Part shown: positions 57,283 through 64,000 of the stretch, in pieces
Position numbering within the stretch: position 1 is the stretch's first letter
Layout of the letters: every line of letters starts with the position of its first letter
Origin: Lumbricus terrestris
Taxonomy: Eukaryota > Annelida > Clitellata > Crassiclitellata > Lumbricidae
Direction of reading: 5' to 3'
Assembly: GCA_949752735.1 (NCBI GenBank)
Contig: OX457037.1
Coordinates: 13,120,432-13,184,431, forward strand
Length of the DNA: 64,000 bases
Program-made: the position numbers and the translations under genes
The notes under the pieces: generated by a model
Seen by the model: only the letters and a program-made list of their open reading frames with translations
The model's database searches: none
What the model was told of the DNA's origin: nothing

Positions 57283-60012
57283 CTACTTGTGCCATTTCTT
57301 TAGTTTTTTCTCAACCGTTTCAGGTAGTTTCTCATCCCAGCCCAACTTTGCTGCCCAGGTGCTCTGCAACAACAGTTTTAAAGTCAGTGTGGCTGGAGAG
57401 ACTAATACCACTAGATCAAATATTTTGTTTATGTAGGCTAGTACCTGTCTCTTGGTCATACCTTCCTTCCATTCACCGATGAATACGTCACAGGACAACG
57501 TATCTTCGACTTTATCCCACAGAAGTCCTAACATCTTCACAACTGTAGGTTTGTTTTCCTTCAACTCTGAAGTCACATCATCACATTGCTCACTTTCAGT
57601 CTCTTTGTCTGACTTTGGAAGAGAACATTCCCAATTTCTCAGATTCATTCCTGCAGATGACATGATTTCTACAGTCTGATTTCTGAAATGTTCATATTCT
57701 TCATGTGTAGACACTGATGTCACACAATTGTCCACATATAAAGAATTCAACAACTTCTGTGCCAACGTCTTATTTTCACTGCTGATCGACGTTAGATGAA
57801 GCTCGAGTACGGCTGCCAACAGGAACGGACTGCAGTTCACTCCAAACACCACTCGACGATGTCTGTACACTCTGATCTTTTCAGTCATAGCATCCTCCCA
57901 CCAAAGGAAACGAAGAAAGTCTCGATCCTTCTCCGCAACTTCAATCATCTGAAACGCTTTTCTAATGTCTGCCACAACACCAATTTTGTTTTCTCGGAAA
58001 CGTAGTAAAATGGTCGGCAAAAGTTCCAATAGGTTTGGACCCTTTTCCAATACATCACTCAGTGATGGAGCTCTTCCTGACTTGCAAGATGCGTCAAATA
58101 CAGGTCGTACTGGCGTGGTCTGACTCTCTGGTTTGAACACTGCACGGTGAGGAAGATAGTGACAGTGGCTCATGTTATCCACTGGTTTAACCATTTCAAT
58201 CAAACCCTCCTTCATCCAATCTTCAAATATTTGTTGATACTCTTGATATTTTCCTTGAGCTTGTAACCTTTTCGTCAAGGACCTGAGCCTTTTTTCTGCT
58301 ATTTCTCGATTGTGGGGAATTTCCGGTCTTCCTTCAATCCACGGTAGTGACACTGAATACCTGCCTTCTTGCGACTTTGTCACCGTCTGAAGAAAGTGTT
58401 CTTTTGTCTCTATATCTTTTTCCTTTTGAGTTTTGCATTCCACCGGATCACGGATTCCAATGAACTCTAGACTCCATAGTTCCGCTACACTGGCTTCAGT
58501 CACCAACATAGATGTAATTAGCATTGCTGCATCACTGTCATCATCAACATCACTCTGCACGTTTTCAAGTTTGCCGGATAATGTCCACCCGAAACAGGTT
58601 TCCAAGGCAACAAGACCATTTTCCAAGCAATGTCGACGACCCGTCAACCACTGTGCATAGTAATCCGATCCGATGAGAAGTTCAATCTCTTCTTGTTCAC
58701 TTCCAAGATCATCAACAAAAATTCTTTTCTCTTTCAGTTCTGTCATCCATGGTCCTTTTGACATTCGAGGTATCCCACCACAGATCTTCTGCTGATTCAA
58801 GACTTCCACTTGAGCACAATATTTATTGAAACTTCCTTCTAGTTCAATCTCATACAAACTGTGACGTCGCTCGTCTTTGTAATCACCAAACAAAAGATGA
58901 CATAACTTTACTTCACCTTTAGATTTTATTCCTAATTGTTGGGCAGTTTTCTCCAGGATATACAACTTCTGTGAACCTGGGTCCAATAAAACTCTGACAG
59001 TTTTCTGTCTGTCTCTGTTTCGAATAACACACTTCAGTGTTTGTAGCAAGACTTCATTGATGCAATTCAACTGAGAATGTACCACCGTCATTTGTTCCAA
59101 TTCATTGTTATTCTGCTTTGTAACTTCTGTCGCCCTCTTGTTTACTTCTAAGTCTGGGCACATCAAAGTCACGTGCTTCTTCAGACAAACAATACATTTC
59201 AGAAAAGACTTGCATGACTTTGAAACGTGTCCTCCTCTCAAGCACGAAAAACAAGCCTTTTTCTCTAATATTTTCCTCTTTTTCAGACCATATGGCATGG
59301 TTTGAGCAGTCACACATGTCTGACTGTCATGTGTTTTGTCGCAAAACACACACCCAGATTTCTGTCCAACAAACAGACCTGCTGCAGAAGGTGGGCTGTA
59401 ATGTCTCACATTTCCCCTTTTTTCCTTGTCCAACTTTACTTTACTCATCTCACTAAAGCCTTCATTTACATAAGACAATCTTTCAGATACCTTTACTTCC
59501 ATCCGCATAAATTTCATCAAGGACTTCAGGCGTTCATCTACGGGTTGTTCCTGATGATCTTCATCATATCCTGACAATGCACTTCTCTGCCAGACTCTAA
59601 TAACCTCTTCTGGTAGACTGGATTCCACCAGAGGATACAGGAATGCTGCACTTTGTTCTTGTGTTATTCCCAAGGTCTCAAGAGCTCGCAGATGTGACTC
59701 TAATTCATCATACATGCTGCACAGAGGAACAACTTTTGCCTTTCCTGCATTTCTTATGACCAGCTTCAACAACTGTCTGACATAAACTTCGATTAACAAC
59801 ACTTTGTCCCCAAATCTGTCTTTCAAAGCCTTTATAACTAACTGGTAGTTTTCTGCAGTTTGTGGATAACTGTTAACCAACTTGTAAGCTCTGGTTCCAG
59901 GAATCATCGACTGAACCAGGTACTGAAAGTTGTCGCTGTCATGCAAGTGATGCAACGCATTATCATTGTGAATTTTCTGAAATTGAGACCAAAAACCTAG
60001 CCATTCTTTCAA
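57283..60012 (-). pseudogene. BEL Gag/Pol: DUF1759, zinc knuckles, protease, reverse transcriptase
   Basis: A 909-codon frame. The start region resembles the DUF1759 capsid-like domain (KEWLGFWSQFQKIHN). Cys/His knuckles are at about 220-265 (CVFCDKTH and CFSCLRGGHVSKSC). A retropepsin-like domain (DUF1758) has LLDPGSQ at about 342. The reverse transcriptase core is at about 600-800, with VVADIRKAFQMIEV and the catalytic box as YVDN (about 758). Normal members have D[ST]G in the protease and YVDD in the RT, so both catalytic sites look altered. The ORF ends at a single TAG that interrupts an otherwise continuous frame into RNase H. Confidence 0.9.
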
Positions 60013-60417
60013 GTCTCCGTCAAATTTCCGGATTTCAATTTTCGGCAGCTTGTATGTTTTTGTGTGGACCTTCTCTCCACTGTGTGCACTGTTATTATCA
60101 ACAGTACTTTATCAGCAAGAAACTTATCTGCTTTCAGTTTGGCCGTCACAAACCTTTCTTCATATTCGGAAATCGTCATCATCTCCGAGTCTTGATCCTC
60201 CTCTGAACCATGTAGAGTCAGACGGGTTACAATTTGTTGATCTGTCATCTACCTTCTTGTAAATTGTTTTCAACATCTCCAACTTGACGTGCACTGCCGT
60301 CCTATCCGGAGTGTCTCCAGATAATTCTACTTCGATATCCTTGCTCCTTTTACTTAATTGAGCTCGAAGCGGTCGTCTTCCATTTTTCAACGTTTCTATA
60401 CTAATTCCATCCTCCAT
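60009..60417 (-). pseudogene. BEL Gag N-terminal region, two frames
   Basis: An ATG at 60417 opens 85 codons (MEDGISIETLKNGRRPLRAQ...). The natural continuation (ISEYEERFVTAKLKADKFLA) is in a second frame from about 60240. The following KLPKIEIRKFDGDLKEW is in a third frame near 60100. Two small indels therefore separate the Gag start from the main ORF. The spacing from the primer-binding site (about 70 bases) suits a gag start. Confidence 0.75.
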
Positions 60418-60488
60418 GTTGAAATCTCACAACAACGGGTCACGCTACTTTAGCGAAGATGAAATTGTTTGTTTTCTTACCAACAGAG

Positions 60489-60506
60489 ATCACGTCGGGG
60501 TCACCA
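60489..60506 (-). other. primer-binding site, complementary to tRNA-Trp
   Basis: The minus strand reads TGGTGACCCCGACGTGAT, two bases after the 5' LTR. Its complement ATCACGTCGGGGTCA plus CCA is, from memory, the 3' end of animal cytosolic tRNA-Trp. Replication would begin by annealing this tRNA. Confidence 0.85.
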
Positions 60507-60508
60507 AA

Positions 60509-61632
60509 TGTTAGATTTGAAAGTGCTAACTCACTAAAAGCAAGACTCTGCTGGCAATAAAACGTATATTAATATTATCCAGAAACGTTGAAAACATTAT
60601 TTGACATTATCTATATCTATAAAGAAGGACTTGACTGTATGTATGTATGTAGGCCTATGTATATTTGTCCAGAATGCACGCTCACAGTTTTTGAGCTTTT
60701 CACTCCAAACCTTCACTACTGTGTAGGTCTCGGTACGAGACGCAAAGGCGAGGGGTTGGCGATTCTCTAGCACCATGGGGGCCGGGGTGGGGGGCGAAAC
60801 CCCCCAATTTTTTTCCAAAAAACCGCAGCTATTGGTTTGAAATTTTTTTACCAGATAGAGGTCCATCAGAACCCCCCGGATTAGTGGTTGGAAAATCTCT
60901 ACCACCAGGGGGACCAGGGTGCGGGGGGTCAAAAACACTGATTTTCGCTCTAAATTTTCAATCGCTTGCCACGTATAAAAGCAGTCACTTTCACCGTTTT
61001 AAAGCTCATTTGCAAAATACGGATTTCAAGGGTCGCTTACCGGAAGAGGCGGGGGTGAGGGAGGGTGGGATGGTAGGGGGTGGAGGGTGGGGATGGAGTT
61101 GGGGGTTGGCGGGGTGGGCTTCGATGGGTGAGGTGGAGGTTGAGGGGTGGGATGGAGATGAGGGGTAGGGGTGGGATGGGGATGAGGGGTGGGATGGCCT
61201 GGGGGTCGAGGGGTGGGGTTTGGGGTGGGAATTGTGGGGGAGGGGTGGAGGTTGGAGGGTTGGGATGGAGGGGGATGGAGAAGGGGTGGGGGTGGGAGGG
61301 TTGGGGGTGGAGGGGTGGGGTGGATGGGGTTGGGTGGTGTTGGATGGGGGTGGGAGGGGTTGGGGGTGGAGAGGTGGGGTAGATGTGGAAATTTTCGTCA
61401 ACCCCAAATTTATCGAGTCGCGTACCGGTAGAGGTCGGAGTGTGGTAGGGTGGGGTTGTGGCCGTAGCGGATCGAATCCTACATTTCCCGGGCAACGCCG
61501 GGTACCTCAGCTAGTTTTGTATAAAACAAAAACCGAAAGTCCGAGAACCAGAAACAAGAAGACCACTACTACAAAACTGAGCGGCCTAACACAGTAGTCA
61601 AAACCCGATATAACTGTTACTCAGTTCCAACA
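60509..61632 (-). repeat. 5' LTR of the BEL element, split by a Helitron
   Basis: LTR segments are 60509-60609 and 61515-61632. Together they equal the 221-bp 3' LTR with only minor differences. Confidence 0.95.
60610..61514 (+). mobile_element. non-autonomous Helitron, 905 bp, inserted in the BEL 5' LTR
   Basis: It starts TCTATATCTATAAAG right after an A. It ends with the hairpin CCCGGGCAACGCCGGG (61488-61503), then TACCTCAG CTAG, and is followed by T. The homologous empty site in the other LTR is gacatta/ttttgt, so insertion was between A and T with no target duplication. These are the defining Helitron features. The interior is G-rich (ggggtggggttgggggtgg) at 61060-61385 and codes for nothing recognisable. 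Confidence 0.95.
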
Positions 61633-61635
61633 CCA

Positions 61636-61860
61636 TTCATTCATTCATTCATTCACTCAAGAATTTATAAAGCGCTTCTTCAAGGCGACTACTCAGAAGC
61701 GCTCCCGACTCTAGCACGTCAAAAAGGACAGTTTTGAGTTTAGTAAAAAATGTTCCAGTAATAATCCCAGCAAGTAGACGTAGTTCCTGTGGAAGCCCAT
61801 TCCACACAACTGGGCCGATCACAGAAAAGACTCTATGCTGCATCGTTGCAGTTCGTGCAA
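61636..61860 (-). mobile_element. CR1/L2-like LINE 3' end
   Basis: The minus-strand reading HRVFSVIGPVVWNGLPQELR and TFFTKLKTVLFD is the ORF2 C-terminus. A 3' tail follows (gagcgcttctgagtagtcgc, cttgaagaagcgctttataa) ending in (GAATGAAT)n at 61636-61664. It directly abuts the BEL 5' LTR. Confidence 0.8.
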
Positions 61861-61863
61861 TTC

Positions 61864-61935
61864 ATTAGATTTGAAAGTGCTAACTCACTAAAAGCAAGAC
61901 TCTGCTGGCAATAAAACGTATATTAATATTATTAA
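61864..61935 (-). repeat. third, truncated BEL LTR fragment
   Basis: ttagatttgaaagtgctaac through cgtatattaatattatta matches the first about 70 bases of the LTRs. It stops in an AT-rich palindromic stretch (61920-61975). Confidence 0.88.
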
Positions 61936-61969
61936 TATAATAATAATATTAATATTATTATATATTGTA

Positions 61970-62500
61970 TTAATATTTTTTGCTCTTTGATCCATGTACT
62001 GGATCAAAGAGCAAAAATAAAGATTGACCATTTTTGGGGTCGGTTATGCTGATCTGGAGCGTTCCTTTGCACAGACATTCAGTGAAGAACTTCCGATCTG
62101 CAATTGCATTGTCGACAGAGATGGCAATGACATTAAATGAAAGACTTCTCAGTAATGCTACCACTTAAAATAACAATCGTAAAGTGTTTGCAAGCAGTCA
62201 GCTTTGCCATTGGATACATGGCTACAAGATCCTTGCATTTACAAGCTAGTGACTTTATCATGAAGCAAAGCAGTGTTGATGCAACTGATCCATCAGGATT
62301 CAGGACCGTCTTTGCATCTCTCCACTAGTGTACTCAACACGTTCTGCAATATAGATTTCATCAATTATGAGGTCTGTCCTCTCAAATTGATTTAAATTTG
62401 ATGGTCTCATCTTCAAGTACAAGCATATTGTCCAATCCAGTACCACAATTCAAACGTTGAGTAACTTTCGTGAGGAGTGGTTGTTGAAGGCAGACCAACT
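61970..62500 (-). pseudogene. P-element/THAP9-like transposase remnant, catalytic core part
   Basis: The minus-strand readings LIIDEIYIAERVEYTSGE, STLLCFMIKSLACKCKDLVA, LSFNVIAISVDNAIADRKFF and LFLLFDPVH are, in this order, the core landmarks of THAP9/P-like transposases (IDEIY with a putative catalytic Asp; the DPVH motif). Small frameshifts separate them. The reading ends at 61990 in an inverted repeat; its continuation is at 54635, on the other side of the BEL insertion. Confidence 0.75.
61978..62018. repeat. perfect palindrome at the broken transposase junction
   Basis: tttttgctctttgatcca, then tgtac, then tggatcaaagagcaaaaa: two 18-base arms around a 5-base centre. One arm is transposase coding sequence; the other is its inverted copy. 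Confidence 0.95.
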
Positions 62501-62599
62501 CTTTGCTTTGCTATTGCAGAGCTGCACAAGCAGCTGGACTAGCAGCATAGATCATGTACGACAAGATTACAAGCATCGGTGATTATACACAACTGAATT

Positions 62600-62945
62600 T
62601 ACTCATTCATTCATTCAGAAAACTTATAAAGCGCCCCTTCAAGAAACCTACTAAGAGGCGCTCCCAGTCCAGCCACAGCTAAAAAGATAGGTCTTGAGCA
62701 ACTAGTAGAAAGCAGGCAAATTAGTAAGCGTATTGCAAGTAGGAGTTTATTCCATGTGGACGAGCCAACAACCGAGAAGGGTCGACGCTGTCTGGTAGCA
62801 GAGCAGGTTCGAGGGAAAACCAGCTCCCCATTGGCCGAAGAGCGTAAGGCTCGACGGGAGGCTACGACAGAGATCAGATAAGTAGGAAGGAGCACTACCA
62901 GTGAGGCACCGCCAAAAGAGTGCTGAAAGTAGTTTGAGCTGTTCA
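62600..62945 (-). mobile_element. CR1/L2-like LINE 3' end, second copy
   Basis: The minus-strand readings in adjacent frames, FWRCLTGSAPSYLSDLC, RALRSSANGELVFPRTC and RRPFSVVGSSTWNKL, follow the LINE ORF2 C-terminal pattern. The 3' tail gggagcgcctcttagtaggt / cttgaaggggcgctttataa is followed by tgaatgaatgaatgag. It is inserted in the P-like transposase relic. Confidence 0.8.
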
Positions 62946-63239
62946 ATTATAAAACTAATCTTTTTGTGCTCATCATCTGTCATCGCTAAATCTGTCAATA
63001 GAGGTTTTCAAAAGCTGTACTGCCATTCTCAGGATAAAATCAACGGACCTGGAATTCGGATTTTCTATCCATGACATGACACGAATCATCAGATTACCAA
63101 ACTGTGACAAGCAATGAATTGAGCTCTTGACCAGATCATACAGTGATGCTGGAACGGCTTTGCTGTCATTGCAAGACTTACTGTAAAGTCAGCTTTTACG
63201 GCAATGCAGGCAGTAAAATGATTTGCATCATCCGTTATT

Positions 63240-63830
63240 CCTTTAAGATATATTAGCAGACTCTGCTGAAGAATTCAAGTCCTGAAGCCTTCCGGCAACG
63301 TTGTCTCACATCTCAGTCGCTCTTCAACTTCTGCTAATGTGAGGCTAGAAATGTTGTCATTCTCCAGAAAGGACTGTTTGACACCTTCTAGTCTCTACTT
63401 TTTCTTGGAATCTGGTTGATGATGTGGCTCTGGATGTCAACCGTGGAGAAGTTTGTGCCTTTGAGAGATACATGGGTGCATTGTTGAAAACAGAAGGAAC
63501 AGCATCATTTTTAACACGCTGACCGCCAAGTACTTCAGCCAGTCATTTAACATGGCGTGTAGGTGGCCAATGTGTTAAAAAAACCTTCGCTTTGGTTCAT
63601 CCGACACAGTAGCACTCTTCCTCTGCCTAGCAACATTTGTCATGCCACTCTTGAATGAAGTCACTTGGTTGAAAATGAAGTGAACAGTCTGGAATGTTTA
63701 GTCGCACTGAATTCTTTGCTAGGATTGGCTCGAATCTATTTTCACATAATTCCGGATTACTAATTGGAAAAACATGGAATGTTATTTTTTCCTCCGTTGT
63801 CTCCAACACCCGAGCAAATTTGATACCCAC
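63240..63830 (-). pseudogene. P-element/THAP9-like transposase remnant, THAP domain and linker
   Basis: The minus-strand reading KITFHVFPISNPEL through CSLHFQPSDF corresponds to the second half of a THAP zinc finger (FHxFP..., C-x2-H and the closing xFxPxDF). The first Cys pair is not in this frame. The typical linker KNDAVPSVFNNAPMYLS follows at about 63530-63450, then a diverged region with stops. THAP domains bind DNA; here it would have recognised the transposon ends. The beginning of the gene may lie beyond 63830. Confidence 0.65.
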
Positions 63831-64000
63831 TCTTACAGCAAAATTCTATGCATAATTATATATTTATGTACCATTTTGCTTTCTTGCACAGTAGTAAACA
63901 ACTAATGTGGACACTGATGACGATAATCCAGTAAAGCAGTATATTGAATAAACCCACTGTGAGGAGTTTTCCCCGTCGTATTTAAAGAAATAACAACGTT
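63831..64000. other. end of window
   Basis: No feature recognised; probably flank or 5' part of the P-like relic. Confidence 0.3.

Larger units (their letters stand above)
54636..61632 (-). mobile_element. BEL/Pao LTR retrotransposon, both LTRs present, degraded coding region
   Basis: The 3' LTR is 54636-54856 and the 5' LTR is 60509-61632, the latter enlarged by a Helitron. Both start TGTTAGATTTGAAAG on the plus strand and end CAGTTCCAACA. A primer-binding site (60489-60506) lies two bases from the 5' LTR and a polypurine tract adjoins the 3' LTR. Flanks are CCATG and CCATT, a 5-bp duplication with one difference; CCATG also reappears near 61990 in the host transposase. The coding region holds gag-like DUF1759, protease, reverse transcriptase, RNase H and integrase parts in that order. 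It is broken by frameshifts and one stop. Confidence 0.93.

Noticed and set aside
61006..61597. Proline/histidine/serine-rich and glycine/tryptophan-rich open frames
   Set aside because: They come from the G-rich interior of the Helitron at 60610-61514.

Overview
The window is eukaryotic, from an intron-rich, repeat-rich animal genome. It has spliced genes with GT/AG introns, microsatellites and many transposable elements, and nothing bacterial. The palindrome TAGGCCTA recurs from about 13 kb onward. The gene content (a plant-reductase-like SDR, a selenocysteine glutathione peroxidase and CD225-family membrane proteins) suits a marine invertebrate, perhaps an echinoderm or other deuterostome. 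That taxonomic guess is inference; the sequence proves only an animal.

Four host genes could be assembled exon by exon. (1) 473-11064, plus strand: a complete nine-exon NAD(P)-dependent reductase of the dihydroflavonol-reductase/cinnamoyl-CoA-reductase-like SDR group, 361 aa. (2) 16103-12793 and (3) 27148-26015, minus strand: two paralogous two-exon genes for small proteins with two membrane segments, resembling the CD225/dispanin (IFITM, PRRT) family and sharing intron position and phase. (4) about 41825-36008, minus strand: a GPX4-type phospholipid hydroperoxide glutathione peroxidase whose catalytic codon is an in-frame TGA, so a selenoprotein. Its first and last exons are tentative.

Most of the rest is mobile DNA. 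There are hAT-type MITEs of several families, many with their own 8-bp target duplications. A piggyBac-type MITE with TTAA ends lies in an intron of gene 1. A 1.5-kb terminal-inverted-repeat element carries an 86-bp satellite. Two Helitrons are present. Two SINE families occur, and the tRNA-derived one shares its 3' tail with a CR1/L2-like LINE in the same window.

From 49 to 64 kb there is a nested graveyard. A THAP9/P-element-like transposase, read on the minus strand from 63.8 to 49.2 kb, is cut by a 7-kb BEL/Pao retrotransposon, a 3.6-kb hAT element that itself contains another element, a MITE and LINE fragments. The BEL element keeps both LTRs, a tRNA-Trp primer site and a polypurine tract, and one LTR holds a Helitron inserted exactly between A and T. 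Stretches without genes are described as intron, repeat or featureless sequence in the list.
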